A DNA stretch of 64,000 nucleotides from Flammeovirgaceae bacterium (GCA_027487845.1 JAIYCV010000040.1:1-64000); one strand, 5' to 3'. Counted from the first letter of the stretch, positions 8,457 through 18,964 are shown. Notes: generated by a model not told the origin, from the sequence alone. Numbers and translations: made by a program.

Positions 8457-10019
8457 ATGCCAACAACTTTCAATTACGGAATCGATACACTTTCAATTAG
8501 TACTTGCATCGCTCTTGCAAAAGGCGAAATAAAAGGAATTCTCAGCACGGAAGCGCAAAAAAAAATTATCAAGAGCCAGCAACATGTAAAAACGATCGTA
8601 GAAAACAATAAAACAGTATATGGTATTAATACTGGTTTTGGCATCTTAGCCGACAAACGAATTTCCGAACAAGACACACAAACACTTCAACATAAAATTC
8701 TCCAAAGTCACAGTGTTGGTGTTGGCAATGCCATTCCACCATTCATTGCCAAGTTGATGCTCATTACAAAACTTCAATCGCTAGCACAAGGCTTTTCGGG
8801 AGTGCAATTAACAACCTTAGAACGGATACTCTGGCACATCGAAAATGATATAATCCCAGTGGTTCCCGAAAAAGGTAGTGTAGGAGCCTCGGGCGATCTG
8901 GCACCTTTAAGTCATCTGTTTTTGCCACTTACTGGCTTAGGTGAAGTATCCGTAAAAGAAAAAATTGAACCAACTCCTGCCATTCTAAAATTTTACAATC
9001 TTAGTCCTCTAAAACTAGCGCCTAAAGAAGGGTTGGCTTTAATTAATGGTACTCAGTTTATCCTTGCGCATGCAGTAAATGCGCTCTATCAAATGCACAA
9101 TTGCCTGGAAGTTGCCGACATCATTGGCGCCATGAGTTTAGAAGCACTCACCGGAACAAGCGCTCCTTTTGATGCACGGCTACATGCACTTAGACCCTTT
9201 CGAGGAAACCAACTAGTAGCTCAACGAATGCGAATGCTGTTGAGTGGCTCCAACATTATGGAAAGTCATGTGGACTGTGGCCGGGTGCAAGACCCCTATT
9301 CACTCCGTTGCATCCCGCAAGTGCATGGCGCAAGTCGCAATGCCTGGCATCACCTAAAACAACTCACAGAAATTGAATTGAATTCAGTCACAGATAATCC
9401 CATCATCTTTAATGAATCTGACACTATAAGTGGTGGAAATTTCCACGGGCAGCCGTTAGCGCTTGCATTAGATTATAATTGTGTGGCAGCCTCTGAACTA
9501 GGCAACATTTCAGATAGAAGATGTTATCTCTTGTTAGAAGGTAAATGGGGCTTACCTGTTTTATTGATGAAGGATGTAGGATTAAATAGTGGCTTCATGA
9601 TTCCACAATACACAACCGCTGCGTTAGTTACAGAAAATAAAACACTCTGCTTTCCTGCTAGTGCGGATAGCATACCAACTTCGTTAGGGCAGGAAGATCA
9701 CGTAAGTATGGGAAGCATTAGTGGAAGACGACTCAATATGATTATTGACAATCTGGAGTATATTCTGGCAATTGAACTAATGAGTGGTTGTCAGGCAATA
9801 GAGTTCAGACGTCCACTAAAAAGCAGTGAGCTTTTAGAGTTTGCTCATGACCGAGTTCGCAGCTATGTGAGCTTTGCCGAGGAAGACCGAATTTTTGCCG
9901 ATGACATCAAAAAGATAAAAGCAATTATTCATGACTTGTCATTCGTAAATGATGTAAACAATTTTGCTGTTTCTAAGAATATAGATTTAAATACGGGTTA
10001 TAATGAATTCAAACTTTAA
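8457..10019 (+). CDS. hutH: histidine ammonia-lyase
   Basis: This 520-aa enzyme deaminates L-histidine to trans-urocanate, the first step of histidine degradation in the cytosol. Ala144-Ser145-Gly146, inside GSVGASGDLAPLSHL, form the self-made MIO electrophile. Tyr55 in VYGINTGFG is the conserved catalytic tyrosine loop, and SVTDNPIIF and SGGNFHGQPLA are further signature blocks. Length fits the family (about 500). It is the first core gene of a hutH-hutU-hutI-hutG run with tight spacing (12 bp to hutU). No obvious regulator such as hutC or hutP is in the window. Confidence 0.97.
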   Translation: MPTTFNYGIDTLSISTCIALAKGEIKGILSTEAQKKIIKSQQHVKTIVENNKTVYGINTGFGILADKRISEQDTQTLQHKILQSHSVGVGNAIPPFIAKLMLITKLQSLAQGFSGVQLTTLERILWHIENDIIPVVPEKGSVGASGDLAPLSHLFLPLTGLGEVSVKEKIEPTPAILKFYNLSPLKLAPKEGLALINGTQFILAHAVNALYQMHNCLEVADIIGAMSLEALTGTSAPFDARLHALRPFRGNQLVAQRMRMLLSGSNIMESHVDCGRVQDPYSLRCIPQVHGASRNAWHHLKQLTEIELNSVTDNPIIFNESDTISGGNFHGQPLALALDYNCVAASELGNISDRRCYLLLEGKWGLPVLLMKDVGLNSGFMIPQYTTAALVTENKTLCFPASADSIPTSLGQEDHVSMGSISGRRLNMIIDNLEYILAIELMSGCQAIEFRRPLKSSELLEFAHDRVRSYVSFAEEDRIFADDIKKIKAIIHDLSFVNDVNNFAVSKNIDLNTGYNEFKL

Positions 10020-10031
10020 AATTAGGTCGAT

Positions 10032-11705
10032 ATGAATACAACGATAGGTTACGATGTCAACAAATACAAAACTCCGACAGGGTCAACGCTTTCATGCAAA
10101 GGCTGGATTCAGGAAGCAGCCCTCCGTATGTTGTTGAACAATCTCGATCCCGATGTGGCAGAAAAGCCAGAGGAACTAATTGTATATGGAGGCCGTGGCA
10201 AGGCTGCTAGGAATTTTGAAAGCCTGGATTTGATTATCAAAGGACTCAAACAGTTAGAAAGCAATGAAACGTTACTGGTGCAAAGTGGTAAGCCCGTTGG
10301 GATTTTGCAAACACATGAAAACGCGCCACGTGTGTTGATTTCCAATTCACAATTGGTACCGAATTGGGCAAATTGGAAACACTTTGATGAACTCGAACAA
10401 AAAGGGTTGATCATGTACGGACAGATGACTGCCGGCAGTTGGATTTACATTGGCTCGCAAGGGATTGTGCAAGGAACATATGAAACTTTTGGAGCTGTTG
10501 CCAATAAACATTTCAACGGCAGTTTAAAGGGCACTATTAGCGTAACTGCTGGCCTTGGCGGGATGGGTGGCGCGCAACCGCTGGCCATTACCATGAATGA
10601 AGGCGTTTGCCTCGCAGCCGAAGTGGAAAAATGGCGTATTGAAAAGAGGTTAGAGACCAAGTACATTGATGTGATGGTGGAGGATATTGACGAAGCGATA
10701 GATGTTGCCTGGCAAGCCAAGAAGGACGGTAAGGCCTTAAGTATTGGTGTCATTTGTAATGCAGTGGCATTATTAGAAAGGTTAATTGAGCGTAATTTAA
10801 TTCCTGATGTACTAACAGATCAGACTTCGGCACATGATCCTTTGATCGGCTACATTCCTCATACACTAAACATAACGCAAGCTAATGTGCTGCGAAAAGA
10901 AAATCCAGATGAATATGTGAAGCGAAGTTATGAAAGCATGAGACTTCACGTAGAACTTATGTTGGAATTGCAAAAGCGCGGAGCTATTACATTCGACTAC
11001 GGAAATAACATTCGCGCAAGAGCAAAAGAACAAGGATTGCAAAATGCTTTTGATTTTCCGGGCTTTGTACCAGCTTATATCCGCCCACTTTTTTGTGAAG
11101 GAAAGGGACCGTTCCGCTGGGCTGCATTAAGTGGCGACCCCAATGATATTGCTGTGACCGATGAAGTAATCAGTAAGCTGTTCCCTGAAAATAAGGGGTT
11201 GCAGCGTTGGTTAACGCTAGCGAAAGAACGCATTAAGTTTCAAGGATTGCCCGCACGCATCTGCTGGTTAGGTCAGGGTGAAAGAGAGAAAGCCGGGCTA
11301 GCCTTTAACGAGCTTGTGCGAACAGGTAAAGTAAAAGCCCCCATTGTAATTGGGCGCGATCATTTAGACACTGGCTCGGTGGCATCACCAAATAGGGAAA
11401 CAGAAAGCATGAAAGATGGCAGCGATGCAATAGCCGATTGGCCGATCTTAAATGCGTTGGTTAATACTGCCGGGGGTGCTAGTTGGGTGAGCCTCCATCA
11501 TGGCGGAGGTGTCGGTATGGGTTACAGCATTCATGCCGGTATGGTGATTGTGGCAGATGGCACAGACGAAGCAGCAGCGAGATTGAGTAGAGTATTACGC
11601 AATGATCCAGGGATGGGAGTTATTCGTCATGCAGATGCCAGATACGAGGTTGCTATTGAAACAGCCACAACACACAGTTTAGATTTAAGGCAACGTCTTA
11701 AGTGA
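10032..11705 (+). CDS. hutU: urocanate hydratase
   Basis: This 557-aa NAD-dependent hydratase converts urocanate to imidazolone propionate. The tightly bound NAD uses a Rossmann segment with GLGGMGG at residues 174-180. The characteristic blocks [10 protein letters not shown] near residue 52, NFHGxx-like glycine turns and ICWLGQGER late in the protein are present. Length matches the family. It is 12 bp downstream of hutH, and its TGA stop shares a base with the ATG of hutI (TGATG), so translation is probably coupled. Confidence 0.97.
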   Translation: MNTTIGYDVNKYKTPTGSTLSCKGWIQEAALRMLLNNLDPDVAEKPEELIVYGGRGKAARNFESLDLIIKGLKQLESNETLLVQSGKPVGILQTHENAPRVLISNSQLVPNWANWKHFDELEQKGLIMYGQMTAGSWIYIGSQGIVQGTYETFGAVANKHFNGSLKGTISVTAGLGGMGGAQPLAITMNEGVCLAAEVEKWRIEKRLETKYIDVMVEDIDEAIDVAWQAKKDGKALSIGVICNAVALLERLIERNLIPDVLTDQTSAHDPLIGYIPHTLNITQANVLRKENPDEYVKRSYESMRLHVELMLELQKRGAITFDYGNNIRARAKEQGLQNAFDFPGFVPAYIRPLFCEGKGPFRWAALSGDPNDIAVTDEVISKLFPENKGLQRWLTLAKERIKFQGLPARICWLGQGEREKAGLAFNELVRTGKVKAPIVIGRDHLDTGSVASPNRETESMKDGSDAIADWPILNALVNTAGGASWVSLHHGGGVGMGYSIHAGMVIVADGTDEAAARLSRVLRNDPGMGVIRHADARYEVAIETATTHSLDLRQRLK

Positions 11706-12943
11706 TGATCACATTATTCAAAAATATAAAGCAGTTAGTCAATGTTCGTGAACAAAATGAATTGTTGAGAGGCAAGAGTCTGGCTAGCTTACCGACATTA
11801 ACCAATGCGTGGCTATTAGTTGAAGACGATCGTATTACCGATTATGGCCCGATGGATAGCATTCCTGAAAATCTTGAGTTAGTTAAACAAATTGTTGATG
11901 TAAGCGGATGTTTTATCTTACCTGCATGGTGCGATAGCCACACCCACATTGTTTTCGCTGCTACCCGCGAAGAAGAATTTGTAGACAAAATCAATGGTCT
12001 CGGCTATGCTGAAATTGCGGCAAAAGGCGGTGGTATTTTAAATTCTGCCAATAAAGTTGCTGCAGCCAGCGAAGATGAATTGTTTGCAAGTGCCTGGAAC
12101 AGGCTCGAACAAATCGCTAAGACTGGAACAGGCGCGGTGGAAATAAAAAGTGGTTATGGTCTCACTACCGAAAGTGAATTGAAAATGCTTCGCGTAATAA
12201 AGAAGCTAAAAGAAAAATCAAATCTGTCAATCAAGGCAACTTTTTTAGGGGCACATACTTATCCGCAGCAATATAAAAACAATCATCAAGGGTATATTGA
12301 TTTGATTAAAAATGAAATGCTGCCCGTCATCGCCAAAGAAAATCTTGCCGATTACGTGGATGTTTTTTGTGAGGATGGATTCTTTTCGCCAGAAGAAACA
12401 ATGGAGGTTTGCACTGCCGCGAAACAGTTTGGAATTAAAACAAAGTTACACGCCAATCAATTGCATTGTTCGGGCGGTGTACAAGCGGGAGTTAATTTAG
12501 ATGCCGTTTCCGTAGACCATTTAGAAAGTATGGATGAGGATGCCATTGAAGAGTTAAGTAAGTCAAACACCATTGGAACGCTTTTGCCCAGTGCTGCCTT
12601 CTTTCTTAGGATGAATTATCCCCCGGCAAGAAAACTAGTGGAAGCGGGTGCAGCTATTGCCCTTGCTACTGACTTTAACCCCGGCTCCTCTCCTAGCGGA
12701 AATATGAACTTGGTGCTTTCTCTAGCATGTATTCAAATGCGTATGTTACCCGAAGAAGCAATCAACGCGGCAACCATAAACGGTGCTTATGCAATGGAAC
12801 TAGAGAAAGAAGTGGGCAGCATTCGAAAAGGTAAGTTGGCGAATTTGATAATTACGAAACCAGTTAGCACACTCGCCTACTTACCTTATTCTTTTGGCGA
12901 AAATTGGATTGAACGGGTTATGATAAAAGGAGAGTTTGTATGA
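11705..12943 (+). CDS. hutI: imidazolonepropionase
   Basis: This 412-aa amidohydrolase opens the imidazolone ring to give N-formimino-L-glutamate. Metal and catalytic motifs are CDSHTHIVF (HxH), a central KLHANQLH histidine strand, SVDHLES, and a late ALATDFNPG aspartate. The EIKSGYGLT segment is typical of HutI. I chose ATG 11705, which overlaps the last base of the hutU stop. The frame is also open from GTG 11702, which would add one residue. It is followed closely by hutG. Confidence 0.96.
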   Translation: MITLFKNIKQLVNVREQNELLRGKSLASLPTLTNAWLLVEDDRITDYGPMDSIPENLELVKQIVDVSGCFILPAWCDSHTHIVFAATREEEFVDKINGLGYAEIAAKGGGILNSANKVAAASEDELFASAWNRLEQIAKTGTGAVEIKSGYGLTTESELKMLRVIKKLKEKSNLSIKATFLGAHTYPQQYKNNHQGYIDLIKNEMLPVIAKENLADYVDVFCEDGFFSPEETMEVCTAAKQFGIKTKLHANQLHCSGGVQAGVNLDAVSVDHLESMDEDAIEELSKSNTIGTLLPSAAFFLRMNYPPARKLVEAGAAIALATDFNPGSSPSGNMNLVLSLACIQMRMLPEEAINAATINGAYAMELEKEVGSIRKGKLANLIITKPVSTLAYLPYSFGENWIERVMIKGEFV

Positions 12944-12953
12944 TAGAAATACG

Positions 12954-13973
12954 ATGAAACATTTTATTCCATTTACCAAAACACAGCTCAATGAACTTGT
13001 AAAAAAAAGAGCGAATGAAACAAAATTTGGTGAAACTATTGACGTGCCACAAGGCGAGTCAATCGGTTCATTCTTGAAAAATACAGATGCCAGTTTTGTA
13101 CTTTTCGGGATCGCGGAAGATATTGGTGTGCTTGCTAATTATGGAAATGCGGGAACGGCCAAAGCATGGCATTCCTTTTTACCTCCCTTTCTAACTATTC
13201 AGGCGAATGACTTTACCCAAACTAATCTTGCAATAGTTGGTCATTTCTCTTTTGATGAACTCAAAGAAAGCATCAATAGAAATTCCATCAACGAAGAATC
13301 CAAAATCCAAGAATATAGAAATGCTGTTACAACAATAGATAGTGAAGTTGCCGAACTTATTCAATTGATTGTTTCTCATGATAAAATACCCATCATCATC
13401 GGTGGTGGGCATAACAATTCATATCCCATCATAAAAGGCACCTCGCTAGCTTTAAAGTCAACCATCAATTGCATCAATGTAGATGCTCATATTGACTATA
13501 GACTAGCCGAAGGGCGGCACAGCGGCAATGGTTTTCGATACGCCAAACAAGAAGGTTTTTTGAAAAAATATTTTGTAGTGGGCCTTCATGAAAATTATAT
13601 CCCGCAGCCCATCTTAGAAGAGATAGAAAAAGATGTCGAGGTTAATTTCATTACCTACGAATCGATTTTCATCCGACAGGAAAAAAACTGGCAGCAATCA
13701 TTAGAAGAAGCGGCTCAATTTGTTGATAGCAATTCTACCATTGGATTGGAACTAGATTTGGACGCGATCGAAAACATTTCGTCAAGCGCAATGTCTCCTT
13801 CTGGTATTTCTGCGCTCGAAGCAAGACAATATGTTTCAATCATTTCATCCAAAAGCAAGATCGCCTATCTCCATATCTGTGAGGGAATCCCATCAAATGA
13901 GACATCGGTCAAAACAGTTGGTAAACTCATTAGCTATTTAGTAAGTGATTTTTTCAAGTCATTCCATTCCTAA
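12954..13973 (+). CDS. hutG: formimidoylglutamase, arginase family
   Basis: This 339-aa member of the ureohydrolase (arginase/agmatinase) family is placed as the last step of the pathway, hydrolysing formiminoglutamate to glutamate and formamide. The binuclear manganese ligands are seen as His153 in GGGHNN, Asp177/His179/Asp181 in DAHID, and the ELDLDAIE strand near residue 260. The usual GGGHD/E is GGGHNN, and the final SxDxD motif is ELDLD, so the subfamily is divergent. The frame is open from TTG 12936, inside hutI, but ATG 12954 lies 11 bases after the hutI stop and fits better. Operon position supports the assignment more than sequence alone. Confidence 0.85.
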   Translation: MKHFIPFTKTQLNELVKKRANETKFGETIDVPQGESIGSFLKNTDASFVLFGIAEDIGVLANYGNAGTAKAWHSFLPPFLTIQANDFTQTNLAIVGHFSFDELKESINRNSINEESKIQEYRNAVTTIDSEVAELIQLIVSHDKIPIIIGGGHNNSYPIIKGTSLALKSTINCINVDAHIDYRLAEGRHSGNGFRYAKQEGFLKKYFVVGLHENYIPQPILEEIEKDVEVNFITYESIFIRQEKNWQQSLEEAAQFVDSNSTIGLELDLDAIENISSSAMSPSGISALEARQYVSIISSKSKIAYLHICEGIPSNETSVKTVGKLISYLVSDFFKSFHS

Positions 13974-14074
13974 GTTGTAGTTTTTGCGCACTAAAAAATT
14001 ATTTGCCGTATCTGTGCAACCTCTGGCAATTTTGTGAGTATCTCTAACATCCCATATTCAAAGCAGGGCCAACC

Positions 14075-16462
14075 ATGATCAAAAACTACTTTAAAATTGC
14101 TTTCCGCAATCTCATCAAACAAAAAGGGTATTCGTTTATCAATATTGCAGGACTCGCCACCGGTATGGCGGTTGCCATTTTAATTGGGCTTTGGATCTGG
14201 GACGAACTATCGTACGATAAATATCATAAAAACTATAACCGCATTGCCCAAGTATGGCAACACGTTATCTACAACGGAAATGTTGGTTCGCAAATGGCCA
14301 ACCCTGCTTTAATGGGCGAAGAAATACGGAACAACTTCGGCAGCGATTTTAAATATGTCTTGCAGGCTTCGTGGAACAACACTCATATTTTAACTTCCGG
14401 TGAAAAGAAATTCAACAAAGACGGCTACTATTTTGAGCCACAAGTAACCGAAATGTTGTCTTTGAAAATGATCAAAGGAACAAGGGGTGGCCTAAAAGAA
14501 CCTTATTCCATTTTACTATCGGCCTCCACTGCCAAAGCCTACTTTGGTGAGGTCGATCCAATGAATCAGGTGATTCGTATCGACAATAAATATGACGTGA
14601 AAGTAACGGGTGTTTATGAAGATTTGCCTTACAATACCTTCTTCCGAAATATGAATTATCTCTTGCCCTGGGAACTCTATCTCATCAGTAATGAGTGGAT
14701 CAAGAAAATGGAGAACCCTTGGGGTAGCAACTTTACGCAAACATTTGTGCAGGTGGCTGAAAATGCTGACATGAGCAACGTGTCCGCGAAAATAAAAGAT
14801 GTAAAATTCAATAAACTAAAAGATGAAGGCGATCGGAAATACAGGCCGATTGTTTTTTTGCACCCCATGAGTAAATGGCACCTGTACTCAGAGTTTAAAA
14901 ATGGAAATAACATTGGCGGCCGCATAGAGTTTGTCTGGCTGTTTGGCATCATTGGCGTTTTCGTATTGATGTTGGCCTGTATTAATTTCATGAACTTGAG
15001 CACGGCTCGCTCTGAGAAAAGAGCAAAAGAAGTCGGGATCAGAAAATCAATCGGTTCGGTGCGAGGTCAACTTATATATCAGTTCTTCAGCGAATCGCTG
15101 GTGGTAGCCATTCTTGCCTTTTTTGTTTCGCTTCTATTTGTTCAATTGATGTTGCCCGGGTTTAATCAAGTGGCCGATAAAAAATTGGTGTTGCCATGGC
15201 TTAATCCCATCTTTTGGATTTTAGGAATTAGCTTTAGCTTGCTCACCGGAATAATAGCAGGAAGCTACCCAGCGCTTTACCTTTCATCGTTTAATCCGGT
15301 GCAAGTTTTGAAAGGCACTTTTCGCGTAGGTAGATTCGCCTCGGTGCCGCGCAAAGTTTTAGTGGTGTTACAATTTACTGTTTCCGTTACCTTAATCATC
15401 GGTACAATCATCGTCTTCAACCAAATTCAACACGCAAAAAGCAGACCAATTGGGTACGATCGCAATGGCCTGATAAGTATGTTCATGTCCACAGAAGATA
15501 TTCATAAACATTTCGATGCTGTGCGCAACGAATTAAAAGCGTCTGGTGCTGCCTTGGAAATGACAGAATCGGGAAGCCCAGTAACGCAAGTGTGGAATAC
15601 CAATGGGGGCTTTGATTGGAAAGGTAAAGACCCAAGTCTGGCAGTGGATTTTCCAAACAACGGAGTTACCTATGAGTATGGAAAAACAATTGGATGGCAA
15701 TTTAAAGAGGGCCGCGATTTCTCAAGAGATCACGCAACGGACTCACTGGCCTTTGTTATCAATGAAGCGGCTGCCAAATTTCTTGGCTTCAAGAACACTA
15801 TTGGAGAGACATTGACATGGGAAGGCAAACCCTATACCATTATCGGCATTATTAAAGACATGGTGGTAGAGTCACCCTACGAACCAGCAAGGGCTTCTTT
15901 ATTTCATATTTCAAGAGATGGCGGAAGCGTTATGATCGTGAAGATAAATCCTGAAATGAGTTCGCGAGAAGCATTGTCCAAAATTGAAGGTGTCTTCAAA
16001 AAGTATAACCCCGAAGCTCCCTTTGAATACAAGTTTGTAGATGAAGACTATGCCCGCAAGTTTAACGATGAAGAGCGCATTGGCAAACTAGCCAGCTTCT
16101 TTGCCGCGCTGGCTATCTTTATAAGTTGCTTAGGCATATTTGGCTTGGCGTCATTTGTAGCTGAACAAAAGGCCAAAGAAATTGGAGTTAGAAAAGTATT
16201 GGGCGCATCGGTGTTTACACTGTGGAAAATGCTTTCGCGCGATTTCATATTACTAGTAACTATCTCTCTGTTAATTGCCATCCCTAGCTCCTTCTACTTT
16301 ATGAGCGGCTGGTTGAGCAAGTATGAATACCGAACCGAAATATCGTGGTGGATTTTTGTCGTTGCCGGAATGGGAGCTTTGTTGATCACCTTGGCCACCG
16401 TGAGCTATCAAGCCATTAAAGCTGCATTGGCAAATCCGGTGAATAGTTTGAGGACGGAGTAA
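14075..16462 (+). CDS. ABC transporter permease, FtsX/MacB type
   Basis: This 795-aa membrane protein has the double MacB-PCD/FtsX architecture typical of Bacteroidota. The N-terminal signature NYFKIAFRNLIKQKGYSFIN is followed by a TM helix (about 20-40), a large periplasmic domain, three TM helices around 285-405 with the SEKRAKEVGIRKSIGSVRGQ coupling motif, a second periplasmic domain, and a last block of three helices around 680-785 with the matching EIGVRKVLGAS motif. No ATP-binding subunit lies beside it, so it must pair with one elsewhere. Such permeases act in lipoprotein or peptide export and stress responses; the substrate is unknown. It stands alone, downstream of the hut run. Confidence 0.85.
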   Translation: MIKNYFKIAFRNLIKQKGYSFINIAGLATGMAVAILIGLWIWDELSYDKYHKNYNRIAQVWQHVIYNGNVGSQMANPALMGEEIRNNFGSDFKYVLQASWNNTHILTSGEKKFNKDGYYFEPQVTEMLSLKMIKGTRGGLKEPYSILLSASTAKAYFGEVDPMNQVIRIDNKYDVKVTGVYEDLPYNTFFRNMNYLLPWELYLISNEWIKKMENPWGSNFTQTFVQVAENADMSNVSAKIKDVKFNKLKDEGDRKYRPIVFLHPMSKWHLYSEFKNGNNIGGRIEFVWLFGIIGVFVLMLACINFMNLSTARSEKRAKEVGIRKSIGSVRGQLIYQFFSESLVVAILAFFVSLLFVQLMLPGFNQVADKKLVLPWLNPIFWILGISFSLLTGIIAGSYPALYLSSFNPVQVLKGTFRVGRFASVPRKVLVVLQFTVSVTLIIGTIIVFNQIQHAKSRPIGYDRNGLISMFMSTEDIHKHFDAVRNELKASGAALEMTESGSPVTQVWNTNGGFDWKGKDPSLAVDFPNNGVTYEYGKTIGWQFKEGRDFSRDHATDSLAFVINEAAAKFLGFKNTIGETLTWEGKPYTIIGIIKDMVVESPYEPARASLFHISRDGGSVMIVKINPEMSSREALSKIEGVFKKYNPEAPFEYKFVDEDYARKFNDEERIGKLASFFAALAIFISCLGIFGLASFVAEQKAKEIGVRKVLGASVFTLWKMLSRDFILLVTISLLIAIPSSFYFMSGWLSKYEYRTEISWWIFVVAGMGALLITLATVSYQAIKAALANPVNSLRTE

Positions 16463-16596
16463 GTGGAGTAATTGATATTAAGGCGCAAAACTTTTGATCG
16501 CATTTGGTGATTAAAAACTACGGATAACAAACTAAGTGTACGAATTCTGAACTCGTTCCTAACCATCTTTGTTGGTTACACGATTCGTATTCAACC

Positions 16597-17604
16597 ATGG
16601 CAAAAAACCTTCATGATATTCCATTATCAGTTCTTGATCTTTCCAATCTTATTCAAGGCGATTCCTCCTTTGGAGACGCTTTCAAACGCAGCCTTCGGTT
16701 TGCACAACAAGCAGAGGAGTTAGGTTATAATCGATATTGGTTTGCAGAGCATCATAATATGGAAAGTGTTGCTTCAGCCGCGACTGCGCTTCTTATTGGC
16801 TATGTAGCGCAAGGCACGTCAACCATCAGAGTGGGCTCTGGCGGCATCATGTTACCAAACCATGCCCCACTCATTATTGCCGAACAGTTTGGTACGCTTG
16901 AATCGTTGTATCCAGGCCGCATTGACTTAGGCTTGGGTCGCGCACCAGGCACTGACCAAGCGACAGCATATGCATTGAGAAGAAATTTACATAATGATGT
17001 GGATACTTTTCCCAACGATGTTCTTGAACTGTTGCAATACCTTGGCCCTGCTGACCAGCAAGGAAAAGTGAGAGCGATTCCGGGCGTAGGAACCAATGTG
17101 CCTGTTTGGTTGCTTGGCTCAAGCACGTTTAGTGCACAACTGGCAGCTAAGTTAGGTTTGCCATTTGCCTTTGCTTCACATTTTGCTCCTTCTCAATTAT
17201 TTCCTGCGTTGCAAATTTATCGGTCATCGTTTAAGCCATCGGTGTATCTCAACAAACCTTATGCTATGGCTTGTGTAAATGTTATTGCTGCTGATACTGA
17301 TAAAGAAGCTCATTATTTGGCAACCTCCGCTTATCAGCTTGTGCTGGGGCTCATTCGCAACAACCGAAAACCATTGGCTCCGCCCACAGACAACATGTTA
17401 TGGAGTTTGGAAGAACAAGCCGCTGTAAAACAAATGTTCTATTATTCTTTTGTTGGAGGTAAGGAAACACTTGCCAACGAACTAACAACATTTGTTGGAA
17501 ATACTGACGTGGATGAGATTATGACCACGACTCACGTGTATGATATGAATGCCAAAATTCGTTCGATGGAAATTACCGCAAGCTTGTTTAAAACAAATAG
17601 ATAA
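16597..17604 (+). CDS. LLM-class flavin-dependent oxidoreductase
   Basis: This 335-aa protein has the luciferase-like monooxygenase TIM-barrel fold. The family blocks [12 protein letters not shown] at the N-terminus, [13 protein letters not shown] near residue 45, [15 protein letters not shown] near 76 and the [14 protein letters not shown] block near 107 are all present and match the MsnO8-type subgroup. It should use reduced FMN to oxidise an unknown small molecule in the cytosol. It is a single gene; the next gene is convergent, 75 bp away. There is no linked flavin reductase. Confidence 0.88.
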   Translation: MAKNLHDIPLSVLDLSNLIQGDSSFGDAFKRSLRFAQQAEELGYNRYWFAEHHNMESVASAATALLIGYVAQGTSTIRVGSGGIMLPNHAPLIIAEQFGTLESLYPGRIDLGLGRAPGTDQATAYALRRNLHNDVDTFPNDVLELLQYLGPADQQGKVRAIPGVGTNVPVWLLGSSTFSAQLAAKLGLPFAFASHFAPSQLFPALQIYRSSFKPSVYLNKPYAMACVNVIAADTDKEAHYLATSAYQLVLGLIRNNRKPLAPPTDNMLWSLEEQAAVKQMFYYSFVGGKETLANELTTFVGNTDVDEIMTTTHVYDMNAKIRSMEITASLFKTNR

Positions 17605-17678
17605 TGACCGATTCCGATAAGAGCTGATCCAACATTAATTGATACTTTTCAATTAGTCATTCATTCGCTATTTTGATT

Positions 17679-18203
17679 CTATAATCCTAGGTCTTGTCTT
17701 GCCTTTACCATTGCAGCATCAATTAGTTTTCGACTGAATCTTCTGTCAATTCTAATTTTCTCAATATCAGCATAATCAAAATATCCCATCAAATGAAGTC
17801 TAGCCAAAAGATAGAGGGTACCGTTAAGTCTAATATTCATATTTGTTGCAACACCACGGGCATCCTTTTCATCGAGCGTGCAAGTAATATTTCCCTCTTC
17901 AACTTTAAGATCTTGTTGGATTTGTTTGTACTGAGCAATAGCTTCTCGCTCTCCTTCATCAATCTTTCTGTCTGTAGCCAAAATAGCCATAATATCAGAC
18001 TGATATGTCTGGCATTTCTTAAACCATTTATTTTCCTCATAAAAATTGAGCAAAAAATTTAATCGATTATCTGAATCAACTTTTAGAAACTGAGCTTCTA
18101 CTGTGATTGGAACATAAACCTCATTAAAAATTTGATTGAGATATTTGATAGAATTCAGATGATAAAAAGTAATTAGGACAGATGTATCGATTACGGTAAT
18201 CAT
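17679..18203 (-). CDS. PIN-domain protein, DUF3368-like, partner of TIR gene
   Basis: This 174-aa protein begins with the PIN-like strand ITVIDTSVLITFY (Asp6), then has Glu36 in PITVEAQF, the DEGEREAIAQYK acidic helix near residue 81 and the LDEKDARGVA aspartates near 108. These are the positions of the acidic cluster of PIN ribonucleases of the DUF3368 type. The NGTLYLLARL segment is also typical. Its start overlaps the end of the upstream TIR gene by four bases, so the two are one operon. No small DNA-binding antitoxin is present, so this is not a standard VapBC pair. I infer an RNase effector or regulator acting together with the TIR protein. Confidence 0.65.
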   Translation of the reverse strand: MITVIDTSVLITFYHLNSIKYLNQIFNEVYVPITVEAQFLKVDSDNRLNFLLNFYEENKWFKKCQTYQSDIMAILATDRKIDEGEREAIAQYKQIQQDLKVEEGNITCTLDEKDARGVATNMNIRLNGTLYLLARLHLMGYFDYADIEKIRIDRRFSRKLIDAAMVKARQDLGL

Positions 18204-18718
18204 TTCTTCCCACTTTCAGACATGAAGGCAGCTAACAACAAAAGCCCAAGACCTACGAGGAGGAACGCACCGAATGAATCAGATTCTTCATTTTTTGCTT
18301 TTGTTGACATTGGCCTTCGTCCATCTGCACTCGGTTTCTTCGATCTTGTTTCAGTTAATATTTTATTAATTAACTTTTCGGGTCTATCCTCCTTGTGGTC
18401 GTACTCAACTTCAACTACTCCTTTTAGTTTTAGATTTTTTCCAACGTCTTTATCGTAAATGACAATAATTTTCCGTTTAAGAGTTCTAGCATAAGTAATT
18501 TCCTCTCTTACCGATTTAGATAAGTTTCGAGTAGAAAAAACAATAAACAGGTTTGAATCTTGAATGCGTTGTTTGGTTGCATCCTTTAACGTTATCGAAC
18601 CGATACGATCAGGAAGTGAAATGTTTAGACCATATAAAGAACCAAGTGTCTGTAAACGCAATGCTAGACTTTGCTCAGAATTCACGCTTGGATTGTAAGA
18701 AACAAAAATCTTGTTCAT
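18200..18718 (-). CDS. TIR-like domain protein with C-terminal membrane helix
   Basis: This 172-aa protein starts with the TIR-type strand NKIFVSYNPSVNSEQSLALR, then has a DATKQRIQDSNLFIVFST strand and the SKSVREEITYA helix, where Glu73 (or Glu72) is at the place of the catalytic glutamate of TIR NADases. KIIVIYDKD follows as the next strand. Residues about 125-145 are a Lys/Ser/Glu-rich linker, and 148-165 (FGAFLLVGLGLLLLAAF) are one TM helix near the C-terminus. So it is a tail-anchored TIR-like protein. It is first in a two-gene operon with the PIN protein. Bacterial TIR proteins often work in phage defence through NAD or nucleotide signals. A role here is inferred, not shown. Confidence 0.65.
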   Translation of the reverse strand: MNKIFVSYNPSVNSEQSLALRLQTLGSLYGLNISLPDRIGSITLKDATKQRIQDSNLFIVFSTRNLSKSVREEITYARTLKRKIIVIYDKDVGKNLKLKGVVEVEYDHKEDRPEKLINKILTETRSKKPSADGRRPMSTKAKNEESDSFGAFLLVGLGLLLLAAFMSESGKK

Positions 18719-18861
18719 TCTATAAAATTAAGCAATTCATTAATTCAATGACGTCTAAATTAGTTAAGTTAATGTTTTCACACGGTTCAAGTAAAATATT
18801 TCATCATAACTTCTTTGTCAGATCGAATTATCCAAGAAAACGCTCTCTTGGGCACAAATAG

Positions 18862-18933
18862 TGACCCCGGCAGGAATCGAACCTGCATCCTCAGAATCGG
18901 AATCTGAGATTCTATCCATTGAAATACGGAGCC
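18862..18933 (-). tRNA. tRNA-Arg(CCG)
   Basis: On the minus strand a 72-nt cloverleaf can be folded. The acceptor stem pairs GGCTCCG with CGGGGTC (with G-T pairs), the anticodon stem CTCAGA/TCTGAG encloses the loop TTCCGAT, and the T arm is GCAGG-TTCGATT-CCTGC. The discriminator base is A and CCA is not encoded. The anticodon CCG reads the CGG arginine codon. It lies between the TIR/PIN module and a gene remnant. tRNA genes are common integration sites, but no attachment duplicate or integrase is seen here. Confidence 0.93.
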
Positions 18934-18964
18934 ATTAACTTAGCTAGAGACAAAAGTACTCAAA

